Notes: a model not told the origin generated them from the sequence alone. Counted from the first letter of the stretch, positions 1 to 8,937 are shown. The stretch: DNA of 64,000 nt from Brenneria nigrifluens DSM 30175 = ATCC 13028 (GCF_005484965.1 NZ_CP034036.1:2790001-2854000), one strand, 5' to 3'. Made by a program: numbers and translations.

Positions 1-1
1 T

Positions 2-1096
2 ATGGCCTGGCTGGGCACGCAACCCACCGACGTCGATACCCTGCTGAACAATGCTATGGGCATCGGCGCGATGAACTTTAACGTTATGGCGATCCTCGAT
101 CGCGGCGAAACCGAGGCTTACGGTCATCCGCAGCCGACCGCCGTTAACGTGCGCCCCGTCGCCGGTAAAGCCATTCTGATCTCCGGCCATGACCTGAAAG
201 ATTTGCGTATGCTGCTGGAACAGACCGCAGGCAGCGGCATCAATATCTACACCCACGGCGAAATGCTGCCGGCGCACGGTTATCCCGAACTGCAAAAATT
301 CAAACATCTGGTCGGCAACTACGGCAGCGGCTGGCAGAACCAGCAAACGGAGTTCGCCAAGTTTCCCGGCGCCATCGTCATGACGTCCAACTGCATTATC
401 GATCCCAATGTCGGCAACTACGGCGATCGCATCTGGACGCGCAGCATAGTCGGCTGGCCGGGCGTCAACCATCTGGAAGGGGATGATTTCAGCCCGGTTA
501 TCGCCCAGGCGCAGCGGCTGGCAGGGTTCCCTTACAGCGAGATCGAACATCTGATTACCGTCGGTTTCGGCCGGGAAACCCTGCTGAGCGCCGCCGATAC
601 CGTTATCGACCTGGTCGCCCAAAAGAAACTTCGACACGTCTTTTTGGTGGGCGGTTGCGACGGCAGCCGCGCGGAGCGCAGCTATTTTACCGACTTTACC
701 GTCAAGGTTCCCGACGACTGCCTGATTATGACGCTGGCCTGCGGTAAATACCGTTTCAACAAGCTGGATTTCGGCACCCTGGAAGGTCTGCCGCGTTTAC
801 TGGACGTGGGCCAGTGCAACGACGCTTACTCCGCCATTATTCTGGCGGTCAAACTGGCGGAGAAACTGGGCTGCGGCGTCAACGATCTACCTCTCAGCCT
901 GGTGCTGTCGTGGTTTGAACAGAAGGCTATCGTCATCCTGCTGACCCTGCTGTCCCTCGGCGTGAAGAATATTTATACCGGTCCGACGGCGCCGGGGTTC
1001 CTGACCGAAAATCTGCTGGCGATCCTGAATGAGAAGTTCGGCATGCGCGCCATCACCACGGTCGAACAGGATATGAACGCCATTCTGGCCGCCTGA
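2..1096 (+). CDS. hcp: Hydroxylamine reductase / hybrid-cluster protein Hcp (C-terminal 364 residues, cut by window start)
   Basis: Hcp is a cytoplasmic Fe-S-O hybrid-cluster protein that reduces nitric oxide or hydroxylamine and protects against nitrosative stress under anaerobic growth. The visible part holds the hybrid-cluster ligand set: His in ISGHDLKDL (visible residue 63), Glu in THGEML (87), and Cys in TSNC (131), VGGCDG (219), LACGKY (247) and GQCND (272). The last three cysteines are 28 and 25 residues apart, as in the family. Full-length proteins are about 550 residues, so roughly 186 N-terminal residues, including the N-terminal Fe-S cluster cysteines, lie upstream of the window. 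The ATG at position 2 is therefore an internal Met. The stop is 13 bp before hcr, its electron donor, so the two form an hcp-hcr operon. Confidence 0.97.
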   Translation: MAWLGTQPTDVDTLLNNAMGIGAMNFNVMAILDRGETEAYGHPQPTAVNVRPVAGKAILISGHDLKDLRMLLEQTAGSGINIYTHGEMLPAHGYPELQKFKHLVGNYGSGWQNQQTEFAKFPGAIVMTSNCIIDPNVGNYGDRIWTRSIVGWPGVNHLEGDDFSPVIAQAQRLAGFPYSEIEHLITVGFGRETLLSAADTVIDLVAQKKLRHVFLVGGCDGSRAERSYFTDFTVKVPDDCLIMTLACGKYRFNKLDFGTLEGLPRLLDVGQCNDAYSAIILAVKLAEKLGCGVNDLPLSLVLSWFEQKAIVILLTLLSLGVKNIYTGPTAPGFLTENLLAILNEKFGMRAITTVEQDMNAILAA

Positions 1097-1109
1097 GGGA
1101 GATGATGTC

Positions 1110-2117
1110 ATGACCATGCCGACACCACTTTGTCCCAACCGTATGCAAGTGCATTCGATCATTCAGGAAACCCCTGATGTTTGGACAATAGCGCTGATTA
1201 ATCACGATTTTTATCCGTATCAGCCCGGCCAGTATGCCCTGGTGAGCATCGCCGACAGTCCTGAAACGCTGCGGGCCTATACGCTCTCGTCATCGCCTGG
1301 GCTTAGCTGCTTTATCACCCTGACGGTGCGCCGGCTGGATAAGGGGCTCGGTTCGCGCTGGCTGACGCAAAAGCTGAAACCGGGTGATTATCTGTGGCTG
1401 TCGGATGCGCAGGGAGAATTTACCTGCGCGCGCGCCGCCGGCGAACGTTATCTGATGATGGCCGCGGGCTGCGGCGTCACCCCCATAATGTCGATGTGCC
1501 GCTGGCTGCTCGCCAATCGACCGCACAGCGACCTGCGGGTGATTTTTAACGTGCGCAATCCGCAGCAGGTTATTTTTGCCGACGAGTGGCGGGAACTGGC
1601 GCGGCGTTACCCCGACCGTCTGCAACTGACGCTGATGGCGGAAGAGGATGCGGCGCCGGGTTTTCTCGCCGGGCGGATTACCTACGAGCTGCTATTGGAA
1701 CTGGCGCCGGATATCGCCGGCCGCACCCTGATGACCTGCGGTCCGGCGCCCTATATGAAGCAGGTAGAGAAGTTCTGTCGGCAGTGCGGCGTGCCGGCGC
1801 AGCGCTTCTTTAAAGAGCAGTTCCATGTGGCTGACGGCGCCCCGGATGACGACGGCGACCAGCTTACGCTCACCATCAGCCGCCCGTGGCAAAAACTGCG
1901 CGTTCCGGTGGGCGTCAGCCTGCTGGCGGCGCTGGAGGCCAATAAGGCGCCGGTGCCAGCCGCCTGCCGCGCGGGCGTATGCGGAAGCTGCAAAACCCGC
2001 ATTCTCTCCGGCGACTACCACACCGACAGCACCATGACCCTGACCCCGGAGGAGATCGCCCAGGGCTACGTGCTGGCCTGTAGCTGCCGGTTACAGGGGG
2101 ATACCGTGCTGGCGTGA
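1110..2117 (+). CDS. hcr: NADH oxidoreductase Hcr
   Basis: Hcr passes electrons from NADH to Hcp. Domain order is an FAD-binding ferredoxin-reductase barrel (RAYTLSSS around residue 55), an NAD-binding domain (AAGCGVTPIMSM around 118), and a C-terminal plant-type [2Fe-2S] ferredoxin domain. Cluster ligands are Cys286, Cys291 and Cys294 in CRAGVCGSCK, plus Cys324 near the C-terminus. The ATG is preceded by gagggaga at good spacing. At 335 residues it is slightly longer than the E. coli protein (about 322). It lies directly downstream of hcp and is followed by the convergent amiD. Confidence 0.96.
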   Translation: MTMPTPLCPNRMQVHSIIQETPDVWTIALINHDFYPYQPGQYALVSIADSPETLRAYTLSSSPGLSCFITLTVRRLDKGLGSRWLTQKLKPGDYLWLSDAQGEFTCARAAGERYLMMAAGCGVTPIMSMCRWLLANRPHSDLRVIFNVRNPQQVIFADEWRELARRYPDRLQLTLMAEEDAAPGFLAGRITYELLLELAPDIAGRTLMTCGPAPYMKQVEKFCRQCGVPAQRFFKEQFHVADGAPDDDGDQLTLTISRPWQKLRVPVGVSLLAALEANKAPVPAACRAGVCGSCKTRILSGDYHTDSTMTLTPEEIAQGYVLACSCRLQGDTVLA

Positions 2118-2126
2118 TACAATGCG

Positions 2127-2146
2127 CGCCGCCGATCAAGGCGGCG
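2127..2146. terminator. GC hairpin between convergent hcr and amiD
   Basis: There is a perfect inverted repeat, CGCCGCC / GGCGGCG, with a 6-nt GATCAA loop, located 9 bp after the hcr stop and 19 bp before the amiD stop. It has no T-run on either side. It could act as an RNA 3'-end stabiliser or weak bidirectional terminator, but it is not a canonical intrinsic terminator. Confidence 0.4.
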
Positions 2147-2165
2147 TCACCACAGCCGTTATCGT

Positions 2166-2993
2166 TCACGGCGCGGCGTACTTCTCCAGCAGGGCGTCGG
2201 CGATGGCTTCCGTCTGCGTATCCGCCTCTCCCCGGTAATCCCGCGGACGGAAGTGCATCTGAAAGGCGGCGATAACCTGCCGCTTCTGCCGAGCGCTCAT
2301 ATCATCGCGCACCTGGTAGCCGTAGCGCACCAGCTTCGCCAACAGGCGGTCGGCATCAACCGGCCGGGCGGGGTCGCGGCCGTCAAGATGGAACCTCACC
2401 CGCTCCGCCTCCGGCCAGGCGCCGATGCCCGCCCGCGCCAGCTGTTCCCAGGGAAACAGCGGTCCGGGATCCTGCTTGCGCAGCGGGGCGATATCGCTGT
2501 GGGCCACCACGTTCTGCGGCGCTATCCCATAGCGCTCGACGATCTGCCGGGCCATATCGCTCAGCACGGCGATTTGCGCCGCGGGAAACGGCGTCCATTT
2601 TACCCCGGTCAGCGTACGCCGGTAGCCGGCGTTCTCCAGCTCGATACCGATCGACGAATTATTAAGACGCGTGAATCCGCGCCAGCCGCTGGCGCCGGCG
2701 TGCCATGCCGCCTGCGATTCCGCCACCAGTTGCCACACCACCGGCTTACCCCGGTCAAGGGGCGGATGCGCGGGAATAAGATAATGCGCGCTGACGTGTT
2801 CGTCCGTCAGCGTGCTCAGCGAGGTGGGAAAATCCTCCGCCGTATAGTGGATCACCAGAAAACGGATGCGCGACTCCTGCGCCTGCGCCCGGTGCGCCGC
2901 ATCGACTTTATAGCGCCCGAAATCCTTCAGGGAGGAGGCAGACTGGCACCCGGCCAGCAATAGCAACATCAGCATAGCGATGCATTTGGTCAT
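2166..2993 (-). CDS. amiD: N-acetylmuramoyl-L-alanine amidase AmiD (lipoprotein)
   Basis: AmiD is an outer-membrane lipoprotein that cleaves the amide bond between N-acetylmuramic acid (or its anhydro form) and the stem peptide. The N-terminus is a lipoprotein signal with lipobox LLAGC, Cys16 being the lipidated residue. The Amidase_2 domain carries the zinc ligands His49 (VIHYTAED), His165 (VAHSDI) and Asp175 (RKQDPGP), plus the conserved Glu118 (SIGIELE). A C-terminal peptidoglycan-binding-like helical region follows (from about residue 205). Length, 275 residues, matches the enteric protein. It is transcribed after ybjQ (48 bp gap), an arrangement conserved in E. coli (ybjQ-amiD). Confidence 0.95.
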   Translation of the reverse strand: MTKCIAMLMLLLLAGCQSASSLKDFGRYKVDAAHRAQAQESRIRFLVIHYTAEDFPTSLSTLTDEHVSAHYLIPAHPPLDRGKPVVWQLVAESQAAWHAGASGWRGFTRLNNSSIGIELENAGYRRTLTGVKWTPFPAAQIAVLSDMARQIVERYGIAPQNVVAHSDIAPLRKQDPGPLFPWEQLARAGIGAWPEAERVRFHLDGRDPARPVDADRLLAKLVRYGYQVRDDMSARQKRQVIAAFQMHFRPRDYRGEADTQTEAIADALLEKYAAP

Positions 2994-3041
2994 GATGTTC
3001 CGACGAGCGTCGGTTTTCCGTATGAAGTGATTAAACAGTGA

Positions 3042-3365
3042 CTAGCGACCGACTTTTACCGCGGTCCCGCTGACGGACACCATCAGCATGCTGCTGTCTT
3101 TACCCACGGTTTCATAGTCGATATCAATCCCGACCACGGCATTGGCGCCCAAATCCGCCGCCTGTTGCTGCAACTCTTTAAACGCAATCTGCCTTGCCTT
3201 GCGCAATTCTTTTTCATAAGCGCCGGAGCGTCCGCCCACGATGTCGCGAATGCCGGCAAAGAAGTCACGGAAAATGTTGGCGCCGAGGATGGCTTCCCCG
3301 GTGACGACGCCGCAGTATTCCGTAATGGTAAAACCTTCCAGATTCGGGGTGGTGGACAAATGCAT
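3042..3365 (-). CDS. ybjQ: UPF0145 family protein YbjQ
   Basis: This 107-residue protein belongs to the small UPF0145/DUF74 family, which forms ring-shaped homopentamers of unknown biochemical role. Family hallmarks are visible: the ITEYCGVVTGEAILGAN segment at residues 14-30, GGRSGAYEKEL around 44-54, and the C-terminal GANAVVGIDIDYETVG. There is no signal peptide or membrane segment, so it is likely cytoplasmic. The start is supported by a strong AAGGAG 8 nt upstream. It heads a two-gene unit with amiD. Confidence 0.93.
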   Translation of the reverse strand: MHLSTTPNLEGFTITEYCGVVTGEAILGANIFRDFFAGIRDIVGGRSGAYEKELRKARQIAFKELQQQAADLGANAVVGIDIDYETVGKDSSMLMVSVSGTAVKVGR

Positions 3366-3648
3366 GGTGGACTCCTTGAACTGTTGATAGACGTAATACC
3401 CTATATCACCGCTCTGTTACAGGGCAACTGCGGGATTAAAATAGTCCGCTTCCATGCTTGCCGCGCGCTAATTATCCGCGCGGCTTATTTCCTCCCCGAC
3501 AAACCCGCTCCGCTCACCGTCAAGCCAGTGTTTTATGCTATTATTTAAGCAATAATTCGCTTATCAGCAAATTTTAACCCGCGGCGATTGCATAAGTATT
3601 CTGCCGACGTTAACATTCGCGGCATCAATGGCTATTCAATTCTTACGC

Positions 3649-4377
3649 ATGAGTATTCAACTAAACGGCATTAACTGCTTCTACGGCGCATACCAGGCGT
3701 TGTTCGACATTACACTGACCTGTCCGGCGGGCGAAACCCTGGTTTTGCTTGGGCCGAGCGGCGCGGGGAAAAGTTCCCTGCTGCGCGTCCTGAACCTGCT
3801 GGAAATGCCGAGTTCCGGTAAGCTGGCGATTGCGGGCAATCAGTTTGATTTCGCCCATGCCCCCGGCGACGCCGCCATTCGCGAACTGCGTCAGAACGTG
3901 GGCATCGTTTTTCAGCAATATAACCTCTGGCCCCATCTGACGGTGGCGCAAAACCTGATCGAAGCCCCCTGCCGCGTGCTCGGGCTGAATAAAGATCAGG
4001 CCAAAGCCCGTGCCGACAAGCTGCTCACCCGGTTGCGTTTAAATGATTTCGCCGATCGCTATCCCCTTCATCTCTCCGGCGGACAGCAACAGCGTGTCGC
4101 CATCGCCCGTGCGCTGATGATGGAACCGCAGGTACTGTTATTCGATGAACCCACCGCCGCGCTGGACCCGGAAATTACCGCTCAGGTAGTGAGCATCATC
4201 CATGAGCTGACGCAAACCGGCATTACCCAGGTAATCGTCACCCATGAGGTGGAGTTCGCGCGGAAAACGGCCAGCAGAGTGGTATATATGGAGAACGGAC
4301 GTATTGTGGAGCAAGGGGATGCCGCTCATTTTGCCCAGCCGCGGACGTCAGCATTCGCCAGCTATTTATCACATTGA
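3649..4377 (+). CDS. artP: Arginine ABC transporter ATP-binding protein ArtP
   Basis: ArtP is the ATPase of the arginine importer and is expected to work with ArtQ and ArtM in the inner membrane. It has Walker A GPSGAGKSS (about residue 35), the Q-loop FQQYNLWPH, signature LSGGQQQRV, Walker B LLFDEPT and the H-loop VTHEV. I chose the ATG at 3649 (MSIQLNG) over an in-frame ATG 21 nt upstream because it gives 242 residues, the enteric length, and matches the conserved N-terminus. Neither start has a strong Shine-Dalgarno sequence. It is the first gene of artP-I-Q-M, with artI starting 20 bp later. Confidence 0.96.
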   Translation: MSIQLNGINCFYGAYQALFDITLTCPAGETLVLLGPSGAGKSSLLRVLNLLEMPSSGKLAIAGNQFDFAHAPGDAAIRELRQNVGIVFQQYNLWPHLTVAQNLIEAPCRVLGLNKDQAKARADKLLTRLRLNDFADRYPLHLSGGQQQRVAIARALMMEPQVLLFDEPTAALDPEITAQVVSIIHELTQTGITQVIVTHEVEFARKTASRVVYMENGRIVEQGDAAHFAQPRTSAFASYLSH

Positions 4378-4397
4378 TTAATTTCAGGAAAACCATG

Positions 4398-5129
4398 ATG
4401 AAAAAAGCGATCGTCGCACTATTATTCGCCGGCGCCAGCGTTTCCGCCGGCGCGGCGGAAACCATCCGTTTCGCCACCGAAGCTTCTTACCCTCCGTTCG
4501 AGTTCGTTGACGCCGGCAATAACATTCAGGGCTTTGATATCGATCTGGCCAATGCGCTGTGCAAAGAGATACAGGCTACCTGCACTTTCAGCAACCAGGC
4601 ATTCGACAGCCTGATCCCGGGACTGAAATTCCGTCGTTTTGAAGCGGTTATCGCCGGAATGGATATCACCCCGGAACGGCAGAAACAGGTCGCTTTCACC
4701 CACCCCTATTATGACAATTCGGCGCTGTTTATTGCCCATAAAGGCAAAATCGCCGACGTTGGCGCGCTGCAAGGGAAACGCGTCGGCGTACAAAACGGCA
4801 CCACCCACCAGAAATACCTGATGGATAAGCACAGCGAAATTACCACCGTGCCTTACGACAGCTATCAGAATGCGGTGCTGGACCTTAAAAACGGTCGACT
4901 GGACGCGGTATTCGGCGATACCGCGGTGGTGAACGAGTGGCTGAAACAGAATGAAAACCTGTCCGCGGTCGGTCAACCGGTGACGGATAAAGGCTATTTC
5001 GGCGTCGGTCTGGGGATTGCGGTTCGTCAGAATAACGATGAACTGTTGAAGAAATTCAACGACGCGCTCAGCAAAATCAAGCAGGATGGTACTTATCAGA
5101 CCATCTATCAAAAATGGTTCCAGCAGTAA
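4398..5129 (+). CDS. artI: Arginine-type periplasmic binding protein ArtI
   Basis: ArtI is a periplasmic family 3 solute-binding protein (SBP_bac_3 fold) that feeds the ArtPQM importer. Its signal peptide is residues 1 to about 19 (MKKAIVALLF...GAA), and the mature part begins around AETIRFATEASYPPFEF. Conserved binding motifs include PPFEF, GMDITPERQKQ and NGTTHQK. The start used is the second ATG of ATGATG, 8 nt after AGGAAA, which gives 243 residues as in E. coli. It is a close paralogue of artJ at 6569. The EASYPPFEF and VGVQNGTTHQK segments resemble enteric ArtI rather than ArtJ. Confidence 0.94.
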   Translation: MKKAIVALLFAGASVSAGAAETIRFATEASYPPFEFVDAGNNIQGFDIDLANALCKEIQATCTFSNQAFDSLIPGLKFRRFEAVIAGMDITPERQKQVAFTHPYYDNSALFIAHKGKIADVGALQGKRVGVQNGTTHQKYLMDKHSEITTVPYDSYQNAVLDLKNGRLDAVFGDTAVVNEWLKQNENLSAVGQPVTDKGYFGVGLGIAVRQNNDELLKKFNDALSKIKQDGTYQTIYQKWFQQ

Positions 5130-5140
5130 TCTGACTCTCA

Positions 5141-5857
5141 ATGATTGAATTTCACCCTCTTGCAGGCGCCGCCGGGATGACCGTCGGCCTTGCCGTTTGC
5201 GCGCTGGCGCTGGGGCTTGTCCTCGCCATGCTGTTCGCCATCTGGGAAGCCGCCCGCTGGAAAGCGGTCGGCTGGTGCGGCACCGCGCTGGTAACGCTAC
5301 TACGCGGCCTGCCGGAAATTCTGGTGGTGCTGTTTATCTATTTTGGCTCCTCCCAACTGCTGCTGATGCTGGCGGACGGCTTTACCCTGAATCTGTATCT
5401 GGTGCAGATCCCGGTGCAAGCGGATATCGAGATGTTTGAAGTCAGCCCGTTTCTGTGCGGCGTGATCGCACTGGCGCTGCTGTATGCCGCCTACGCCTCG
5501 CAAACGCTGCGCGGCGCGCTGAAAGCCGTGCCGCAGGGGCAATGGGAGTCCGGCCAGGCGCTGGGGTTAAGCAAGTCGGCTATCTTTATCCGCCTGATTA
5601 TGCCGCAGATGTGGCGTCACGCCCTGCCGGGGCTGGGCAACCAGTGGCTGGTACTGCTGAAGGACACCGCGCTGGTTTCGCTGATCAGCGTCAATGACCT
5701 GATGCTGCAAACCAAAAGCATCGCCACGCGGACGCAGGAACCCTTTACCTGGTACGTCATCGCCGCCGCCATTTATCTGGTGATCACCCTGTTCAGCCAG
5801 TACGTTCTGAAACGGATTGAACTAAGAACCACGCGTTTTGAACGGAGGCCTTCCTGA
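5141..5857 (+). CDS. artQ: Arginine ABC transporter permease ArtQ
   Basis: ArtQ is one of the two inner-membrane permease subunits of the arginine importer and pairs with ArtM. It is 238 residues, the enteric length, with about five transmembrane segments (first at residues 8-33). The HisMQ-type EAA loop that contacts ArtP is GQWESGQALGLSKSAIFIRLI, about residues 132-150. It starts 11 bp after artI and its stop overlaps the artM start. Confidence 0.96.
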   Translation: MIEFHPLAGAAGMTVGLAVCALALGLVLAMLFAIWEAARWKAVGWCGTALVTLLRGLPEILVVLFIYFGSSQLLLMLADGFTLNLYLVQIPVQADIEMFEVSPFLCGVIALALLYAAYASQTLRGALKAVPQGQWESGQALGLSKSAIFIRLIMPQMWRHALPGLGNQWLVLLKDTALVSLISVNDLMLQTKSIATRTQEPFTWYVIAAAIYLVITLFSQYVLKRIELRTTRFERRPS

Positions 5858-6525
5858 TGCTCGCTTATCTGCCTGAGCTGCTTAAAGGCCTGCATACCAG
5901 CCTGACGCTCACCGTGGCGGCGCTTATCGTCTCCCTGGGGCTGTCACTGCTGCTGACCGTGGTGCTGACGTTGAAAACGCCGGTGATATCGACGCTGGCG
6001 AAAGGTTATATCACCCTGTTTACCGGCACGCCGCTGCTGGTGCAGATCTTCCTGATCTACTACGGGCCCGGCCAGTTCAGCGCCATTCAGCAAATTCCCT
6101 GGTTATGGCACCTGCTGTCTCAGTCGTGGCTGTGCGCCATGATCGCCCTGGCGCTCAACAGCGCCGCCTATACCACCCAGCTGTTTTATGGCGCGGTAAA
6201 AGCCATTCCCGCCGGCCAGTGGCAGTCCTGCGCGGCGCTGGGCATGTCGCGGAAACAGACGCTGCGCATCCTGTTGCCCTTCGCCTTTAAACGCGCGCTT
6301 TCATCCTATTCGAATGAAGTGGTGCTGGTGTTTAAAAGCACCTCTCTGGCTTACACCATCACCCTGATGGAAGTCATGGGGTACAGCCAGTTGATGTACG
6401 GCCGCACTTACGACGTGATGGTTTTCGGCGCGGCGGGGATTATCTATCTCTGCGTCAACGGATTGCTGACCTTGCTGATGCGTCTGATTGAACGGCGCGC
6501 GCTGGCGTTTGAACGACGCAACTAG
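5857..6525 (+). CDS. artM: Arginine ABC transporter permease ArtM
   Basis: ArtM is the second permease subunit of the arginine importer. It is 222 residues with about five transmembrane helices and an EAA loop at GQWQSCAALGMSRKQTL (about residues 115-131). The start overlaps the artQ stop in TGATG, which implies translational coupling. The PPLL/TPLLVQIF segment (TGTPLLVQIF) typical of polar amino-acid permeases is present near residue 57. Confidence 0.96.
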   Translation: MLAYLPELLKGLHTSLTLTVAALIVSLGLSLLLTVVLTLKTPVISTLAKGYITLFTGTPLLVQIFLIYYGPGQFSAIQQIPWLWHLLSQSWLCAMIALALNSAAYTTQLFYGAVKAIPAGQWQSCAALGMSRKQTLRILLPFAFKRALSSYSNEVVLVFKSTSLAYTITLMEVMGYSQLMYGRTYDVMVFGAAGIIYLCVNGLLTLLMRLIERRALAFERRN

Positions 6526-6568
6526 CCTTGAATATCCCAATAACATCCGCACAGACTGGAGTACGTAG

Positions 6569-7300
6569 ATGAAAAAATTATTGCTCGCCGCCTTACTGGC
6601 CGGGATGACATGCGGCGCCATGGCCGCGGATACCATCCGCTTCGCCTCATCCGCAACCTATCCGCCGTTTGAATCGCTGGACGCCAATAACGACATCGTC
6701 GGTTTCGATATTGATCTGGCGAAAGCGCTGTGCAAGCAGATGCAGGCCACCTGCACTTTTAGCAATCAGGCTTTCGACAGCCTGATCCCCGCGCTGAAAT
6801 TCCGCCGCTATGACGCGGTGATTTCAGGGATGGACATTACCCCCGAGCGCAGCAAGCAGGTGGCGTTTACCCAGCCCTACTATGCCAACTCGGCCGTGGT
6901 GATCGCCCAAAAAGGAAAATTCAGCGATTTCGCCGCGTTGCAGGGCAAACGCATCGGAATGGAGAACGGCACCACGCATCAAAAATATATGCATGACAAG
7001 CACCCGGAAGTGCGGACCGTCTCTTACGACAGCTATCAGAATGCGGTGCTGGATCTGAAAAATGGTCGTATTGACGGCGTGTTCGGCGATACCGCCGTGG
7101 TGAATGAGTGGATTAAAACCAACCCGGATTTGACAACGGTCGGCGAGCACGTGACCGATCGCGAATACTTCGGCACGGGGCTGGGCATCGCCGTTCGTCC
7201 CAACGACCAGGCCCTGCTGGAAAAGCTGAATAAGGCGCTGGACGCCATTAAAGCGGACGGCACCTATCAGGCCATCAACGATAAGTGGTTCCCGCAGTAA
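6569..7300 (+). CDS. artJ: Arginine periplasmic binding protein ArtJ
   Basis: ArtJ is a periplasmic arginine-binding protein of 243 residues. It has a signal peptide of about 19 residues (MKKLLLAALLAGMTCGAMAA), then a mature domain with SATYPPFES, GMDITPERSKQ and GMENGTTHQK. The KRIGMENGTTHQK and GTYQAINDKWFPQ segments match enteric ArtJ rather than ArtI. It starts 43 bp after artM on the same strand, with no terminator in the gap, so read-through from artPIQM is possible. It is the last gene before the convergent rlmC. Confidence 0.95.
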   Translation: MKKLLLAALLAGMTCGAMAADTIRFASSATYPPFESLDANNDIVGFDIDLAKALCKQMQATCTFSNQAFDSLIPALKFRRYDAVISGMDITPERSKQVAFTQPYYANSAVVIAQKGKFSDFAALQGKRIGMENGTTHQKYMHDKHPEVRTVSYDSYQNAVLDLKNGRIDGVFGDTAVVNEWIKTNPDLTTVGEHVTDREYFGTGLGIAVRPNDQALLEKLNKALDAIKADGTYQAINDKWFPQ

Positions 7301-7320
7301 AACCGCCCCCTGCTTTACCC

Positions 7321-7344
7321 GCGCGGCGCTTAACGGCGCCGCGC
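7321..7344. terminator. GC-rich hairpin between convergent artJ and rlmC
   Basis: A perfect 9-bp inverted repeat, GCGCGGCGC / GCGCCGCGC, with a 6-nt loop lies 20 bp after the artJ stop and just before the rlmC stop. No T-run follows on either strand. Its placement between two convergent genes suggests a 3'-end element, but termination is not certain. Confidence 0.45.
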
Positions 7345-7362
7345 AGTGCCTTAAACGTCGCG

Positions 7363-8502
7363 CTAATCGGCCGCGTCTTCTCTTTGCAATAGCGTCAACA
7401 CTTCGTAATGCGCGGTATGCGGAAACATATCGAATAGCTGCACGCGCGCCACGCGATAGTTTTTCAACTTATCCAGATCCTGCGCCATGCTGGCGGCGTT
7501 ACAGCTGGAGTAAAGAATATAGTGCGGCGCCATACGGCTCAGGTAGGCGCACAGCTCCGCGCCTATCCCGCGGCGCGGCGGATTCACCAGCACCAGATCC
7601 GGGATCTGCTCCCGGGCGGTGGCGAACTGCGTCGAATCCAGCGCCTGAAACTCCACCTGCGTCAATCCCAGCTGTGCGGCGGACAGGCGCGCGCAGGCGA
7701 TGGCTTCGGCGCTGATCTCGATGCCGGTCAGCCGCATCTGCGGCGTGGCGCAGTGCAGGCCGAAGCCCCCCACGCCGCAGAACAGATCCCACATGCTGCG
7801 AATATCCAGCTCCGCCACCCAGGCGCGGGCCGCGGCATAGAGCGCGCCGGCCACCTGCGGGTTGGTCTGGAAAAAACTTTGCGGCCGGATGTACAGCGGC
7901 ACCTGGTTGAACCGTTCCGCCAGCGTCGCCGCTTCGCTGAGGATGATTTCCGTTTTTCCTTCCATAATCGCCTGATGCACCGGCTGAATATTGGCTGAAA
8001 TCACCTCAAGCCGGGGCAACTGCCGTTGCAGCCAGGGTAACGCCGCGCGCAGCTGGGCGAGCTTGGTTTCCGAACGCAGCACAAAGCGCAGCATAAAGGC
8101 GCCGCGCGAAACGCTTTCCGTCAGCAGCAGGTACTTTAACTCTCCGCGCCGGCGGGCGACGTTATAGGGGGTCAGCCCTGCCCTGGCGATAAATATTTTT
8201 AGCGCCGCAAATACCGGCGCGAAGCTATCCGGGTAGAGCGGGCAGTCACACAGATCGACCGCCGTCCCGTCACGATGCAACATCCCCAGCAGCGGCCGCT
8301 CAACGCTGCCGCTGACCACCATTTTCGCCTTGTTGCGAAACGCGGACGGCGCCGAAGGGCGAACCGGCAGCCATTGCTGAACCGCGCGTGAGCGGAGCAA
8401 ATCGGCAAGGTGTTGCTGTTTGTCGGCCAACTGCTGTGGATAGCCTTTTCCCAGCCACTGGCAGGAACGGCAGGTTCCCGCGCTGTACTGCGCACAATGC
8501 AT
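7363..8502 (-). CDS. rlmC: 23S rRNA (uracil-747-C5)-methyltransferase RlmC
   Basis: RlmC uses S-adenosylmethionine to methylate U747 of 23S rRNA. The N-terminus carries the RumB-type Fe-S cluster cysteines Cys3, Cys11 and Cys14, with Cys87 in LCDCPLYP. The SAM-binding motif is FCGVGGFGL (residues 241-249), followed by the NPPRRGIG motif (307-314). Catalytic Cys334 is in YSSCNAASM. Length, 379 residues, is close to the E. coli enzyme (375). It lies downstream of pot genes and ybjO on the same strand, as in E. coli, but here a 615-bp non-coding block separates it from ybjO. Confidence 0.96.
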   Translation of the reverse strand: MHCAQYSAGTCRSCQWLGKGYPQQLADKQQHLADLLRSRAVQQWLPVRPSAPSAFRNKAKMVVSGSVERPLLGMLHRDGTAVDLCDCPLYPDSFAPVFAALKIFIARAGLTPYNVARRRGELKYLLLTESVSRGAFMLRFVLRSETKLAQLRAALPWLQRQLPRLEVISANIQPVHQAIMEGKTEIILSEAATLAERFNQVPLYIRPQSFFQTNPQVAGALYAAARAWVAELDIRSMWDLFCGVGGFGLHCATPQMRLTGIEISAEAIACARLSAAQLGLTQVEFQALDSTQFATAREQIPDLVLVNPPRRGIGAELCAYLSRMAPHYILYSSCNAASMAQDLDKLKNYRVARVQLFDMFPHTAHYEVLTLLQREDAAD

Positions 8503-8608
8503 AGAGAGAATCTAACGATTAAGAGTGAAAACAGAATGGCGCGGATTGTACCACCGCCGCGCCGTTATTTCCGCCGCGGTAAAAAAATGTCGCTTGCGGC
8601 GGCCTAAA

Positions 8609-8640
8609 GGGCGAGTCTTATGGATGAAACGAGTAAAAAA
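8609..8640. repeat. 32-bp direct repeat, copy A
   Basis: The copy begins gggcgagtct and ends gagtaaaaaa. It differs from copy B (9143-9174) at only three of 32 positions. The two copies are in the same orientation 534 bp apart and bound the non-coding block. Confidence 0.75.
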
Positions 8641-8749
8641 ACGTCGGGACCTGGGAAATCCCCAGAAATTGAAATATGTAACGCCGGAGAATATTTCGTG
8701 CGCGATAAAGCCGCCATTTCTTTGCTACATCGTAGCACGCGCCCGACGC

Positions 8750-8937
8750 AGGGTGGTTCAAACGCCACCACCCTACGGACCCGGGCTTGTGGCTGAAATC
8801 ACGCCGCTAACGCGGTGCCTTCGGCGGTCGCCCCCTTTTCCGAACCGCCAGTGACGCGTTCCCGACGCGGCACTGGCTTGAGCAGCATCCATGCTGCTCA
8901 TTCGCGGGGTCGTCCACCTCAGCGTAATTTCTTACGC
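8750..8937. repeat. Cluster of four perfect inverted repeats
   Basis: Four stem-loops follow one another: AGGGTGGT/ACCACCCT (8750-8774, 9-nt loop); GCCAGTG/CACTGGC (8847-8877, with an inner GCGT/ACGC stem); GAGCAGCAT/ATGCTGCTC (8880-8899, 2-nt loop); and GCGTAA/TTACGC (8922-8937, 4-nt loop). None is followed by a T-run. The density is well above that of other gaps in this window. It may be a mobile extragenic element or a structured RNA. Confidence 0.6.

Noticed and set aside
3587..3604. ARG-box-like sequence tgcataagtattct upstream of artP
   Set aside because: It fits 8 of 10 fixed half-site positions, but the expected second box at about 21-bp spacing is not there, so ArgR control is not claimed.
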